From NCBI RefSeq assembly GCF_040729435.1, contig NZ_CP160398.1, positions 4,259,001-4,323,000 on the forward strand: a stretch of 64,000 nt of DNA, given 5' to 3'. Source of the stretch: Pseudomonas sp. HOU2 (lineage in GTDB: Bacteria > Pseudomonadota > Gammaproteobacteria > Pseudomonadales > Pseudomonadaceae). Of this stretch, positions 43,439 through 52,903 are shown piece by piece. The position numbers and the translations under genes are program-made. The notes beneath the pieces are model-generated. The model saw nothing but the letters and a program-made list of their open reading frames with translations, made no database searches and was not told the DNA's origin. Numbering within the stretch: position 1 is the stretch's first letter; each line of letters starts with the position of its first letter.

Positions 43439-44884
43439 GTGGCTGATTCCAAGCGTTACGACAACTACATCAACGGTGAATGGGTCGCCGGTGCCGATTA
43501 CTCGGCCAACATCAACCCGTCCGAGTTGAGCGACACCATCGGCGATTACGCCAAGGCTGACCTGACTCAGGTTAACGCCGCCATCGATGCGGCCCGCGCG
43601 GCGTTCCCAGCCTGGTCGACCTCCGGCATTCAGGCCCGTCACGATGCGCTGGATAAAGTCGGCACGGAAATCCTCGCCCGTCGCGAAGAACTCGGCACCC
43701 TGCTGGCCCGGGAAGAGGGCAAGACCCTGCCCGAAGCCATTGGCGAAGTGACCCGCGCCGGCAACATCTTCAAGTTCTTCGCCGGTGAATGCCTGCGTCT
43801 GTCCGGCGACTACGTGCCGTCGGTGCGCCCGGGCGTCAACGTCGAAGTCACCCGCGAAGCCCTCGGTGTGGTCGGCCTGATCACCCCGTGGAACTTCCCG
43901 ATTGCGATTCCGGCCTGGAAGATCGCTCCGGCGTTGGCCTACGGCAACTGCGTGGTGCTCAAACCTGCCGATCTGGTGCCGGGCTGTGCCTGGGCGCTGG
44001 CAGAAATCATCTCCCGAGCAGGCTTCCCGGCCGGCGTGTTCAACCTGGTGATGGGCAGCGGTCGGGTGGTCGGCGAAGCGCTGGTCAACAGCCCGAAAGT
44101 CGATGGCATCAGCTTCACCGGTTCGGTCGGCGTAGGTCGGCAGATCGCGGTCAGTTGCGTGTCGCGCCAGGCCAAGGTGCAGCTGGAAATGGGCGGCAAG
44201 AACCCGCAGATCATTCTCGACGACGCCGACCTCAAACAAGCGGTCGAGCTGTCGGTGCAGAGCGCGTTCTACTCCACCGGCCAGCGCTGCACGGCGTCGA
44301 GCCGCCTGATCGTCACCGCCGGGATTCACGACAAATTTGTCGAAGCGATGGCCGAGCGCATGCAGTCGATCAAGGTCGGCCACGCGCTGAAATCCGGCAC
44401 CGACATCGGTCCGGTGGTTTCCCAGGCGCAGCTTGAACAGGACATGAAGTACATCGACATCGGCCAGAGCGAAGGTGCACGTCTGGTCAGCGGCGGTGGT
44501 CTGGTGACCTGCGACACCGAAGGCTACTTCCTCGCGCCAACGCTGTTTGCCGACAGCGAAGCGTCGATGCGCATCAGCCGTGAAGAAATCTTCGGCCCGG
44601 TGGCCAACGTCGTCCGCGTGGCCGATTACGAGGCGGCGCTGGCGATGGCCAACGACACCGAGTTCGGCTTGTCGGCCGGTATCGCCACCACGTCGCTGAA
44701 GTACGCCAACCACTTCAAGCGTCATTCGCAGGCCGGGATGGTGATGGTCAATCTGCCGACCGCCGGTGTCGATTACCACGTTCCGTTCGGTGGCCGTAAG
44801 GGTTCATCCTATGGCTCACGTGAGCAAGGCCGCTATGCACAAGAGTTCTACACCGTGGTGAAAACCGCCTACATCGGTTCCTGA
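43439..44884 (+). CDS. Alpha-ketoglutarate semialdehyde (2,5-dioxovalerate) dehydrogenase
   Basis: A 481-residue aldehyde dehydrogenase. N152 (PWNF), K175 (LKPAD), E250 (QLEMGGKN) and nucleophile C284 (GQRCTASS) are all present. In this context it oxidises the kdgD product 2,5-dioxopentanoate to 2-oxoglutarate with NAD(P)+, completing hexarate entry into the TCA cycle. The start is GTG 43439, preceded by GAGAGGAG. It lies 60 bp after kdgD and is followed by a REP pair before the transporter gene. Confidence 0.93.
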   Translation: MADSKRYDNYINGEWVAGADYSANINPSELSDTIGDYAKADLTQVNAAIDAARAAFPAWSTSGIQARHDALDKVGTEILARREELGTLLAREEGKTLPEAIGEVTRAGNIFKFFAGECLRLSGDYVPSVRPGVNVEVTREALGVVGLITPWNFPIAIPAWKIAPALAYGNCVVLKPADLVPGCAWALAEIISRAGFPAGVFNLVMGSGRVVGEALVNSPKVDGISFTGSVGVGRQIAVSCVSRQAKVQLEMGGKNPQIILDDADLKQAVELSVQSAFYSTGQRCTASSRLIVTAGIHDKFVEAMAERMQSIKVGHALKSGTDIGPVVSQAQLEQDMKYIDIGQSEGARLVSGGGLVTCDTEGYFLAPTLFADSEASMRISREEIFGPVANVVRVADYEAALAMANDTEFGLSAGIATTSLKYANHFKRHSQAGMVMVNLPTAGVDYHVPFGGRKGSSYGSREQGRYAQEFYTVVKTAYIGS

Positions 44885-44897
44885 TACACGCAATACC

Positions 44898-44983
44898 TGT
44901 GGGAGCTGGCTTGCCAGCGATGCGGACGACGCGATATGCCCTCGTACCGCGGTGATGCCATCGCTGGCAAGCCAGCTCCCACA
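44898..44983. repeat. REP pair, class GTGGGAGCTGGCTTGCCAGCG
   Basis: Inverted arms TGTGGGAGCTGGCTTGCCAG / CTGGCAAGCCAGCTCCCACA with a ~40-bp spacer. It lies inside the hexarate operon, between the dehydrogenase and the MFS gene. Confidence 0.88.
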
Positions 44984-45042
44984 AAAGCAACACCAAAGAA
45001 GATTCACCCGCGCATAAAAATAATCAGTGGGAGTACATCTAC

Positions 45043-46407
45043 ATGCAATCGTCCAAGCCGACTCACGTCCGCTATTTGATCCTGCTCATGCTGTTTCTGG
45101 TGACCACGATCAACTACGCCGACCGCGCGACCATCGCCATCGCCGGTTCCAGCCTGCAAAAAGACCTCGGCATCGACGCGGTCACCCTCGGTTATATCTT
45201 CTCCGCTTTCGGTTGGGCCTACGTCGCCGGGCAGATTCCCGGTGGCTGGCTGCTCGATCGTTTCGGTTCGAAAAAAGTCTACGCCCTGAGCATTTTCTGC
45301 TGGTCGCTGTTCACCGTGCTGCAAGGCTTTGTCGGTGAATTCGGCATGTCCACGGCGATCGTCGCGCTGTTCATGCTGCGCTTTCTGGTGGGTCTGGCCG
45401 AAGCGCCGTCGTTCCCCGGCAACGCGCGCATTGTCGCGGCCTGGTTCCCGACTGCAGAACGCGGTACCGCGTCGGCGATCTTCAACTCGGCGCAATACTT
45501 CGCCACCGTGCTGTTCGCGCCGCTGATGGGCTGGATCGTCTACACCTTCGGCTGGGAACACGTGTTTATCGTCATGGGCGTGTTCGGCATCGTGTTCTCG
45601 GGGATCTGGCTCAAGGTTATCCACAGCCCACGCCAACATCCGCTGGCCAACGAAGCGGAAGTGCAGTTCATCGCCGACAACGGCGGCATGGTCGACATGG
45701 ACGTCAAGCAAGGCAAAAAAACTGACGGGCCGAAGTGGGATTACATCCGCCAGTTGCTGACCAACCGCATGATGCTCGGCGTGTATCTGGGCCAGTACTG
45801 CATCAACGGCATCACCTATTTCTTCCTGACCTGGTTCCCCGTGTACCTGGTGCAGGAGCGCGGCATGACCATTCTCAAGGCCGGTTTCATCGCCTCGTTG
45901 CCGGCGATCTGCGGCTTCATCGGTGGCGTGCTGGGCGGGGTGATTTCCGATTACCTGCTGCGCAAGGGCCATTCGCTGACCTTCGCCCGCAAGGCACCGA
46001 TCATCGCCGGTCTGCTGGTGTCCAGCAGCATCGTGGCCTGCAACTATGTTGACGTGGAATGGATGGTGGTCGGCTTCATGGCCCTGGCATTCTTCGGCAA
46101 AGGCGTGGGCGCACTGGGTTGGGCGGTGGTCTCCGACACTTCGCCGAAACAGATCGCCGGTCTGAGCGGTGGCCTGTTCAACACCTTCGGCAACATCGCT
46201 TCGATTACCACGCCGATCGTGATTGGCTACATCATCAGCTCCACCGGTTCGTTCAAATGGGCGCTGGTGTTCGTCGGTGCCAACGCACTGGTGGCGGTGT
46301 TCAGCTATCTGGTGATCGTCGGCCCGATCAAACGGGTTGTGCTCAAAGAGCCGCCAACCAACGGTGGTTCTGAAATCACCGGCAAATTGTCTCAAGCGCA
46401 TTCCTGA
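45043..46407 (+). CDS. MFS galactarate/glucarate transporter (GudP-like, anion:cation symporter family)
   Basis: A 454-residue MFS protein with 12 spans. N-terminal [20 protein letters not shown], the DxxGS-like ALSIF region, and [20 protein letters not shown] are typical of the anion:cation symporters of the GudP/GarP group, as is [20 protein letters not shown] near the end. It is expected to import hexarates with protons. The ATG at 45043 has GGGAG about ten bases upstream. It sits between the semialdehyde dehydrogenase and garD genes, 11 bp before the latter. Confidence 0.9.
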   Translation: MQSSKPTHVRYLILLMLFLVTTINYADRATIAIAGSSLQKDLGIDAVTLGYIFSAFGWAYVAGQIPGGWLLDRFGSKKVYALSIFCWSLFTVLQGFVGEFGMSTAIVALFMLRFLVGLAEAPSFPGNARIVAAWFPTAERGTASAIFNSAQYFATVLFAPLMGWIVYTFGWEHVFIVMGVFGIVFSGIWLKVIHSPRQHPLANEAEVQFIADNGGMVDMDVKQGKKTDGPKWDYIRQLLTNRMMLGVYLGQYCINGITYFFLTWFPVYLVQERGMTILKAGFIASLPAICGFIGGVLGGVISDYLLRKGHSLTFARKAPIIAGLLVSSSIVACNYVDVEWMVVGFMALAFFGKGVGALGWAVVSDTSPKQIAGLSGGLFNTFGNIASITTPIVIGYIISSTGSFKWALVFVGANALVAVFSYLVIVGPIKRVVLKEPPTNGGSEITGKLSQAHS

Positions 46408-46418
46408 GGAGCGGCGTC

Positions 46419-47972
46419 ATGCAGTTGATTGAACATTCCGACTCGCCGCGCTACATCCGCCTGCACGAGCGGGACAACGTAGTGATTGTGGTCAACGACC
46501 AGGGCGTGCCGGCGGGCACCGAGTTCCCGGACGGTCTGGTGACCGTGGATTTTGTGCCGCAGAGCCACAAGGTCACCCTCGAGGACATTCCCGAGGGCGG
46601 CCAGGTGATTCGCTACGGCCAGACCATCGGCTACGCGTTGCAGCCGATCCCACGCGGCAGCTGGGTCAAGGAAGATCAACTGCGCATGCCCACCGCGCCG
46701 CCGCTGGACAGCCTGCCGCTGTCCACCGAAGTGCCGGCCGCGCAGGCCCCGCTGGAAGGTTTCACCTTTGAGGGTTACCGCAACGCCGACGGCACCGTCG
46801 GTACGCGCAATATCCTCGGGATCACCACCACGGTGCAGTGCGTGACTGGCGTGCTCGATCACGCGGTGAAACGCATCAAGGACGAGTTGCTGCCGAAGTA
46901 TCCGCACGTCGATGATGTGGTGGCGCTGACCCACAGTTACGGCTGCGGCGTGGCGATCACCGCCACCGACGCCTACATACCGATCCGCACCGTGCGCAAT
47001 CTTGCGCGCAACCCGAACCTCGGTGGCGAAGCGCTGGTGATCAGCCTGGGCTGCGAGAAATTGCAGGCCGGGCAGGTGATGCACGAGGACGATGCCTCGG
47101 TCGATCTCAGCGAGCCATGGCTGTATCGCCTGCAGGATTCCAGTCACGGTTTCACCGAGATGATCGAGCAGATCATGGCCTTGGCCGAGACCCGTTTGAG
47201 GAGGCTCGACCAGCGCCGCCGCGAAACCGTGCCGGCCTCCGAGCTGATCCTCGGCATGCAGTGCGGCGGCAGCGATGCGTTCTCCGGCATCACCGCCAAC
47301 CCGGCGCTGGGTTATGCCTCGGACTTGCTGCTGCGTGCGGGGGCGACGGTGATGTTTTCCGAAGTCACCGAAGTGCGCGATGCGATTTATCTGCTGACTT
47401 CCCGTGCCGAGACCAAGACCGTGGCGCAGGAACTGGTGCGCGAGATGGACTGGTACGACCGTTATCTGGCCAAGGGCGAAGCGGATCGCAGCGCCAACAC
47501 CACACCGGGCAACAAGAAGGGCGGGTTGTCGAACATTGTCGAGAAGTCGCTGGGTTCGATCGTCAAATCCGGCAGCAGCGCGATCAACGGTGTGCTCGGC
47601 CCGGGCGAGCGTTTCAAGCGCAAGGGGCTGATCTTCTGCGCGACACCGGCCAGTGATTTTGTCTGCGGCACGCTGCAACTGGCGGCGGGAATGAACCTGC
47701 ATGTGTTCACCACCGGGCGGGGTACGCCGTACGGGTTGGCGATGGCGCCGGTGGTGAAGGTTTCGACGCGTACGGAATTGGCGCAGCGCTGGCCGGACCT
47801 GATCGACATCGATGCCGGACGAATCGCCACCGGGCGCGCGTCCATCGAGGAGTTGGGCTGGGAGTTGTTCCACTACTACCTGGATGTGGCGAGCGGCAAG
47901 CAGCAGACCTGGGCGGAGAAGCACAAGCTGCATAACGACATCACGTTGTTCAATCCGGCGCCGATTACCTGA
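46419..47972 (+). CDS. garD: Galactarate dehydratase
   Basis: A 517-residue UxaA/GarD-family dehydratase. A small N-terminal SAF-like domain ([18 protein letters not shown] to [11 protein letters not shown]) is followed by a large domain with [50 protein letters not shown] and [14 protein letters not shown]. These Fe2+-dependent enzymes remove water from galactarate to give 5-keto-4-deoxyglucarate, which KdgD uses next. A good ribosome-binding site, GAGGAG, lies upstream. Last gene of the operon. No glucarate dehydratase (gudD) is in the window. Confidence 0.94.
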   Translation: MQLIEHSDSPRYIRLHERDNVVIVVNDQGVPAGTEFPDGLVTVDFVPQSHKVTLEDIPEGGQVIRYGQTIGYALQPIPRGSWVKEDQLRMPTAPPLDSLPLSTEVPAAQAPLEGFTFEGYRNADGTVGTRNILGITTTVQCVTGVLDHAVKRIKDELLPKYPHVDDVVALTHSYGCGVAITATDAYIPIRTVRNLARNPNLGGEALVISLGCEKLQAGQVMHEDDASVDLSEPWLYRLQDSSHGFTEMIEQIMALAETRLRRLDQRRRETVPASELILGMQCGGSDAFSGITANPALGYASDLLLRAGATVMFSEVTEVRDAIYLLTSRAETKTVAQELVREMDWYDRYLAKGEADRSANTTPGNKKGGLSNIVEKSLGSIVKSGSSAINGVLGPGERFKRKGLIFCATPASDFVCGTLQLAAGMNLHVFTTGRGTPYGLAMAPVVKVSTRTELAQRWPDLIDIDAGRIATGRASIEELGWELFHYYLDVASGKQQTWAEKHKLHNDITLFNPAPIT

Positions 47973-47992
47973 TGGTTTGTGGGGCAAAAGCT

Positions 47993-48170
47993 ACCCTCAC
48001 CCCAACCCTCTCCCGGAGGGAGAGGGGGCCGATCCGGGAATATTTTAGTAATACACCGACCTGAAAATGCTTTGCCGAATCCATAGTCGACTCGGTATTG
48101 CAGGTCGATGTATGACGCACCACACCTCAGTCAGTCCCCTCTCCCTCCGGGAGAGGGTTAGGGTGAGGGG
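47993..48170. repeat. Single-copy terminal-inverted-repeat element (MITE-like), 178 bp
   Basis: Ends ACCCTCACCCCAACCCTCTC and ...GGGAGAGGGTTAGGGTGAGG in inverted orientation. The centre has CACCGACCTGAAAATGC / GCAGGTCGATGT as an inner inverted repeat and AGTCGACTCGGTATT, matching the other two elements. It fills most of the garD-AEC gap. Confidence 0.88.
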
Positions 48171-48232
48171 CTTTTCAAGCTTTTGGCTTATCATTAAGCC
48201 CTGACGACGCTCACCCAAAGGCTCCCCCCGGC

Positions 48233-49174
48233 ATGCTGGCAATCTTCCTCGAAACCCTGAACATCACCGCGCCGGTGTTTGCCATGCTGTTCCTCGGGGT
48301 GTTGCTCAAGCGCATCGACTGGATCAACGACAACTTCATCCACACCGCCTCCTCGCTGGTGTTCAACGTCAGCATGCCGGCGCTGCTGTTTCTGGGGATT
48401 CTGCATGCGGATCTGCACGCCGCGCTGCAACCGGCGCTGCTGATCTATTTTGCGGTTGCGACGCTGATGAGTTTTGCTCTGGCCTGGGGCTGGGCGATCA
48501 TCAAGTGTCCGCGCGAGGATCGCGGCATCTACACCCAGGGCGCGTTTCGCGGCAACAACGGGGTGATCGGTCTGGCGCTGGCGGCGAGCATGTACGGCGA
48601 CTACGGGATTTCCCTCGGGGCGATTCTCGCGGCGCTGGTGATCCTGTTCTACAACACCCTGTCGACCATCGTGCTGGCGGTGTACAGCCCGGTGATCAAG
48701 TCCGATCCGTGGAGCATCTGCAAAAGCGTGTTCAGCAATCCGTTGATCGTCAGCGTGATTGCGGCGGCGCCGTTTGCCTGGTTCAAGATCAGCCTGCCGG
48801 GCTGGCTGGAAACCTCCGGCCAGTATCTGGCGCAAACCACGTTGCCGCTGGCGCTGATCTGCATTGGTGGCACGCTGTCACTGGCGGCGCTGCGTCAGAG
48901 CGGCAGCATGGCACTCAGCTCCAGTCTGCTGAAGATGGTCGGTCTGCCGGTGCTGGCAACCCTCGGTGCGTGGCTGTGGGGTTTTCGCGGGGCGGAGCTG
49001 GGAATTCTGTTTCTGTACTTCGGCAGCCCGACGGCGGCGGCTAGTTTCGTCATGGCCCGGGCGGCGCAGGGCAATCATGAGCTGGCAGCGGCGATCATTG
49101 TGCTGACCACGCTGATGGCGGCGGTGACCACCAATATCGGGATCTTTCTGTTGCAGTGGGGTGGGTGGATTTAA
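48233..49174 (+). CDS. AEC-family transporter
   Basis: A 313-residue membrane carrier with about ten spans (auxin efflux carrier/malonate carrier-like family). Typical segments are LKRIDWINDNFIHTASSLVF, FRGNNGVIGLALAASMYGD, LALICIGGTLSLAALRQSG and FGSPTAAASFVMARAAQGN. Such carriers move organic acids, but substrate is unknown. The ribosome-binding site is weak. It lies after a MITE-like element and ends at a REP pair, so it is probably a single-gene unit. Confidence 0.85.
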   Translation: MLAIFLETLNITAPVFAMLFLGVLLKRIDWINDNFIHTASSLVFNVSMPALLFLGILHADLHAALQPALLIYFAVATLMSFALAWGWAIIKCPREDRGIYTQGAFRGNNGVIGLALAASMYGDYGISLGAILAALVILFYNTLSTIVLAVYSPVIKSDPWSICKSVFSNPLIVSVIAAAPFAWFKISLPGWLETSGQYLAQTTLPLALICIGGTLSLAALRQSGSMALSSSLLKMVGLPVLATLGAWLWGFRGAELGILFLYFGSPTAAASFVMARAAQGNHELAAAIIVLTTLMAAVTTNIGIFLLQWGGWI

Positions 49175-49178
49175 AGCA

Positions 49179-49257
49179 GATCAAAAGATCGCAGCCTGCG
49201 GCAGCTCCTACATTGGGATGCGTTCTCCTGTAGGAGCTGCCGCAGGCTGCGATCTTT
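49179..49257. repeat. REP pair, class GGAGCTGCCGCAGGCTGCGATC, reversed orientation
   Basis: Here the arms face outward in opposite order (GATCGCAGCCTGCGGCAGCT first, then AGCTGCCGCAGGCTGCGATC), unlike the other members of this class. It spans the AEC gene end and touches the CMD gene stop. Confidence 0.85.
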
Positions 49258-49634
49258 CAGCTTTTCTGGTAACTGTCGATCACTTCCTGCGCCGCGCGAA
49301 ACGCATCAATCGCCGCCGGCACGCCGGCGTACACCGCGCAATGCAGCAGCGCCTCGCGAATCTCCTCGACCGTGCAGCCATTGTTCAGCGCACCCCGCAC
49401 GTGGCCTTTCAACTCCTGGGGGCACTTCAACGCGGTCAGCGCAGCCAGGGTGATCAGGCTGCGGGTTTTCAGCGGCAGACCTTCGCGATTCCACACGCCG
49501 CCCCAGGCGTGTTCATTGACGAAGTCCTGCAACGGCTGAGTGAATTCGGTGGCGTTGCCCAGCGCGCGATCAACGAACGCATCGCCCATTACCTGACGGC
49601 GGATTTCAACCCCGGTTTTCTGCGAATCGGTCAT
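49257..49634 (-). CDS. Carboxymuconolactone decarboxylase-family protein
   Basis: A 125-residue CMD protein: IRRQVMGDAFVDRALGNATE, NEHAWGGVWNREGLPLKTRS, and the conserved LTALKCPQELKGHVRGALNN / REALLHCAVYAGVPAAIDAF. It resembles the PcaC family, including the EALLHCAVYAGVP core. It could be a 4-carboxymuconolactone decarboxylase or one of many small AhpD-like enzymes of unknown substrate. Only one Cys lies in each of these motifs, so AhpD peroxidase activity is less likely. Start 49634 has GAGGGA and overlaps the stop of the antiporter gene (ATGA). Confidence 0.85.
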   Translation of the reverse strand: MTDSQKTGVEIRRQVMGDAFVDRALGNATEFTQPLQDFVNEHAWGGVWNREGLPLKTRSLITLAALTALKCPQELKGHVRGALNNGCTVEEIREALLHCAVYAGVPAAIDAFRAAQEVIDSYQKS

Positions 49635-50692
49635 GGTACATCCCTCTTGTGGTGTTGGCGGCGCCAGGCGCGTACGGACGTGAACAACAGAAACGCCAGC
49701 AGCGTCGGCAGCACGTAGAACAGCATCAGTTTTTCCAGTTTGCCGGCCAGCGGCATGCCGGTGGTGAACGACACCACGTGCAGTCCGTAAGCCGCGTACA
49801 AACCGAGCAACAGCAGACCCTCGGCGCGGGTCACGCGGTAGCCGGAATAGAACACCGGCAGGCACAGCGCGGCGACGCCGAGCATTACCGGCAAGTCGAA
49901 ATCCAGTGCGTTGGGCGAGACCGACAACGGCGTCGGTGCGATCAATGCAGTGACCCCGAGTACCCCGAGCAGGTTGAACAGGTTGGCACCAATCACGTTG
50001 CCCACGGCAATGTCGCGCTGGCCGCGCAATGCGGCGATCAGCGAGGTGGCGAGTTCCGGCAGCGAGGTGCCGACCGCGACCACGGTCAGGCCGATCACCC
50101 GTTCGGAGAAGCCCAGATCCGTCGCCACCGCCACCGCAGCACCGAGCAGCAAATGCCCGGCGAACACCAACAGCGCCAGGCCGACAACGATCATCAGCAG
50201 ACTGCTGAACCACGGTGCCTGCGGGGCTTGCGGCAATTCCGAATGCGGGCGCGCCGAGTGCCGCGACTGGCGCAGCAGCAGGCCCAGATACAACGCCAGT
50301 GCCGCGAGCAGCAGCACGCCGTCGAAGCGGCCGATCTGTTCATTCCAAGCGAGGACGAACACCAGCAGGCTGGCGCCGATCATCAGTGGAATATCCAGAC
50401 GCACCAGTTGCCGTGAGACTCGCAACGGAATGATCAGCGCCGACAGACCAAGGGTCACGAGGATGTTGAAGATACTGCTGCCGATCACGCTGCCGACGGC
50501 AATGTCGGGGTTGTGCGCCAGGGTCGCTTGCAGGCTGACTGCCATTTGCGGGGCGCTGCTGCCGAGGGCGACGATGGTCAGGCCGATGATCAGCGGGCGC
50601 ACATGCAGGCGCGCCGCAAGACGCACGGCGGCGCGCACCATCAGTTCGGCGCCAAGGATCAGCAGGATCAGGCCGCTGAGCAACTCAATCAC
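49631..50692 (-). CDS. Calcium/sodium:cation antiporter (CaCA, YrbG-like)
   Basis: About 353 residues. Two homologous halves each hold the alpha-repeat signature: GLTIVALGSSAPQMAVS with GSVIGSSIFNIL, and GLTVVAVGTSLPELATS with GNVIGANLFNLLGVLG. Ten or so spans are visible. It would exchange Na+/H+ for Ca2+ or similar ions. The start is uncertain: GTG 50692 gives a family-like N-terminus (VIELLSGLILLILG) but no ribosome-binding site, while CTG 50731 has GGAG upstream. The open frame extends to 50821 inside the RlpA-like gene. The latter lies just upstream on the same strand. Confidence 0.82.
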   Translation of the reverse strand: MIELLSGLILLILGAELMVRAAVRLAARLHVRPLIIGLTIVALGSSAPQMAVSLQATLAHNPDIAVGSVIGSSIFNILVTLGLSALIIPLRVSRQLVRLDIPLMIGASLLVFVLAWNEQIGRFDGVLLLAALALYLGLLLRQSRHSARPHSELPQAPQAPWFSSLLMIVVGLALLVFAGHLLLGAAVAVATDLGFSERVIGLTVVAVGTSLPELATSLIAALRGQRDIAVGNVIGANLFNLLGVLGVTALIAPTPLSVSPNALDFDLPVMLGVAALCLPVFYSGYRVTRAEGLLLLGLYAAYGLHVVSFTTGMPLAGKLEKLMLFYVLPTLLAFLLFTSVRAWRRQHHKRDVP

Positions 50693-50738
50693 ATTGATCA
50701 GCGGTAAATCGGCCAGTGCAAAAATGGTCAGCGCTCCA

Positions 50739-51113
50739 TCAGTCGTCGAGGGCCTGAATGCGCACCCGCGCCGTGCCGCTGCCAAGCATGCCGAGGCGTT
50801 CGGCGGCTTCACGCGAGACATCGATCAAGCGGCCACGGGTGTGCGGGCCGCGATCATTGATGCGCACAACGCAGGATTTGTCGTTTTTCAGGTTGGTGAC
50901 CTTCACCCGTGTACCGAATGGCAATTGGCGGTGGGCGGCGGTCAGGGAATGCTGGTTGAACGCTTCGCCGCTGGCGGTGCGTTTACCGTGGTGCTTGGCA
51001 CCGTAATAGGAGGCGACGCCGGTCTGGTCGTAACCGTGCGGGTCGATGATGTCGTTGCTGGCGCAACCGGCGAGCAAGGAGAGCAGGGCGCAGGCGCCGA
51101 GCAGACGTTTCAT
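50739..51113 (-). CDS. RlpA-like DPBB lipoprotein
   Basis: A 124-residue lipoprotein. The signal ends in the lipobox LLAGC (MKRLLGACALLSLLAGC), followed by a double-psi beta-barrel: GVASYYGAKHHGKRTASGEA, LPFGTRVKVTNL, VRINDRGPHTRGRLIDVSRE. RlpA proteins cleave or bind denuded septal peptidoglycan; this short form lacks the SPOR domain, so septal targeting is not expected. Start 51113 has GGGAG; the longer frame crosses a REP. In P. aeruginosa a similar small lipoprotein follows gatB, as here. Confidence 0.88.
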   Translation of the reverse strand: MKRLLGACALLSLLAGCASNDIIDPHGYDQTGVASYYGAKHHGKRTASGEAFNQHSLTAAHRQLPFGTRVKVTNLKNDKSCVVRINDRGPHTRGRLIDVSREAAERLGMLGSGTARVRIQALDD

Positions 51114-51133
51114 TCGAAAGCTCCCAGAATAAT

Positions 51134-51267
51134 TGTGGCGAGGGAGCTTGCTCCCGCTCGGCCGCGAAGCGGTCGCAAAACCAGCAACCGCATTCTTCCT
51201 GAAAGAGTGCGGATGCCGACTTCGGTCTGCTGCGCAGACCAGCGGGAGCAAGCTCCCTCGCCACAGG
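51134..51267. repeat. REP pair, class GTGGCGAGGGAGCTTGCTCCCGC
   Basis: Inverted arms GTGGCGAGGGAGCTTGCTCC and GGAGCAAGCTCCCTCGCCAC flank a ~85-bp spacer. It lies between gatB and the RlpA-like gene. Confidence 0.88.
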
Positions 51268-51304
51268 GGATCAGAGCCAGTGACAAATGCTGGCTCCATT
51301 TGCA

Positions 51305-52750
51305 TCAGCCTTCGAGCTTGCTTTTCAGCAGTTCGTTCACTTGCTGCGGGTTGGCTTTGCCTTTCGAAGCCTTCATGGCCTGACCGACGAAGAAGCCGAA
51401 CATCTTGCCGCGTTTGGCTTCGTCTGCCGCGCGGTATTGCTCGACCTGCTCGGCGTTGGCCGCGAGCATTTCGTCCAGTACTGCGGAGATCGCGCCAGTG
51501 TCGGTCACTTGCTTGAGACCGCGCTTGTCGATGATCTCGTCTGCCGTGCCTTCGCCGTTGGCCATCGCTTCGAACACCACTTTGGCGATCTTGCCGGAGA
51601 TGGTGTTGTCCTTGATGCGCTGCAGCATGCCGCCCAATAGTTCAGCGGAAACCGGCGAGTCCTCGATGTCCAGGCCTTGCTTGTTGAGCAGGCTGCCCAA
51701 CTCGACCATCACCCAGTTCGCCGCCAGTTTGGCGTCGCCACCAATGGCTGCGACTTTCTCGAAGTAGTCCGCTTGCTCACGGCTGGTAGCCAGCACGTTG
51801 GCGTCGTAGGCCGACAGACCGAACTGGCTCTGGAAGCGCTCGCGTTTTTGCGGTGGCAGTTCCGGCAGGGTGGCGCGCACCTCGCCGAGGAACGACTCTT
51901 CGATGACCACCGGCAGCAGGTCCGGATCGGGGAAGTAACGGTAGTCGTTGGCTTCCTCTTTGGAACGCATCGGACGGGTCTCGTCCTTGTTCGGATCGTA
52001 CAGACGGGTCTGCTGGATCACTTTGCCGCCGTCTTCGATCAGCTCGATCTGCCGCTGGATCTCGGAGTTGATCGCCTTCTCGATGAAGCGGAACGAGTTG
52101 ACGTTCTTGATCTCGCAGCGGGTGCCGAACTCGACCTGGCCTTTCGGGCGTACCGATACGTTGCAGTCGCAACGCAGCGAGCCTTCGGCCATGTTGCCGT
52201 CGCAGATGCCAAGGTAACGCACCAGTGCGTGGATCGCCTTGACGTAAGCCACGGCTTCCTTGGCGCTGCGCATGTCCGGCTCGGAAACGATTTCCAGCAG
52301 CGGCGTGCCGGCACGGTTCAGGTCGATGCCGGTGGCACCGTTGAATTCTTCGTGCAGGCTCTTGCCGGCGTCTTCTTCCAGGTGCGCGCGGGTGATGCCG
52401 ACACGTTTGACGGTGCCGTCTTCCAGGGCGATGTCCAGGTGGCCCTTGCCGACAATCGGCAATTCCATCTGGCTGATCTGGTAGCCCTTCGGCAGATCCG
52501 GGTAGAAGTAGTTTTTACGGGCGAACACGTTGTGCTGACCGATCTCGGCGTCAATCGCCAGACCGAACATCACCGCCATGCGCACCGCTTCCTGGTTCAG
52601 TACCGGCAATACGCCGGGCATGCCCAGGTCGATCAGGCTGGCCTGGGTGTTCGGCTCGGAGCCGAACTGGGTGGAACTACCGGAAAAGATTTTCGACCGG
52701 GTAGTGAGCTGAGTGTGAATCTCCAGCCCGATCACGACTTCCCATTGCAT
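51305..52750 (-). CDS. gatB: Asp-tRNA(Asn)/Glu-tRNA(Gln) amidotransferase subunit B
   Basis: 481 residues, normal GatB length. N-terminal [20 protein letters not shown], Zn/kinase-core segments [19 protein letters not shown] and [13 protein letters not shown], and a YqeY-like helical tail ([15 protein letters not shown]). It binds misacylated tRNA and activates the Glu/Asp side chain with ATP; ammonia comes from GatA. Start 52750 has TAGGAG. It is downstream of gatA, separated by a dispersed palindromic repeat, which is unusual for such a coupled set. Confidence 0.96.
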   Translation of the reverse strand: MQWEVVIGLEIHTQLTTRSKIFSGSSTQFGSEPNTQASLIDLGMPGVLPVLNQEAVRMAVMFGLAIDAEIGQHNVFARKNYFYPDLPKGYQISQMELPIVGKGHLDIALEDGTVKRVGITRAHLEEDAGKSLHEEFNGATGIDLNRAGTPLLEIVSEPDMRSAKEAVAYVKAIHALVRYLGICDGNMAEGSLRCDCNVSVRPKGQVEFGTRCEIKNVNSFRFIEKAINSEIQRQIELIEDGGKVIQQTRLYDPNKDETRPMRSKEEANDYRYFPDPDLLPVVIEESFLGEVRATLPELPPQKRERFQSQFGLSAYDANVLATSREQADYFEKVAAIGGDAKLAANWVMVELGSLLNKQGLDIEDSPVSAELLGGMLQRIKDNTISGKIAKVVFEAMANGEGTADEIIDKRGLKQVTDTGAISAVLDEMLAANAEQVEQYRAADEAKRGKMFGFFVGQAMKASKGKANPQQVNELLKSKLEG

Positions 52751-52781
52751 GTGTGTCTCCTAGCCTTTTGCTGGGGATTTT

Positions 52782-52903
52782 GAAACGTCGCGAGCGAAGG
52801 TAAGGCAAGGCGAAAACTGGCGAGTAAGCGGAGTTGACTTTAGTCAATGAGCATTACGAGCCAGTTTTCAACGCAGCATTACCGAGCGCAGCAGTTTCAA
52901 AAC
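52782..52903. repeat. Dispersed ~120-bp palindromic repeat between gatA and gatB
   Basis: Ends TTTGAAACGTCGCGAGCGAA and ...CGAGCGCAGCAGTTTCAAAA form an inverted pair. Inner inverted segments are CGAAAACTGGCGAGTAAGC / CGAGCCAGTTTTCAACG around GTTGACTTTAGTCAATGAG. I recall this sequence in many Pseudomonas intergenic sites. The gatA stop codon (52897-52899) lies inside its outer end. Confidence 0.8.
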
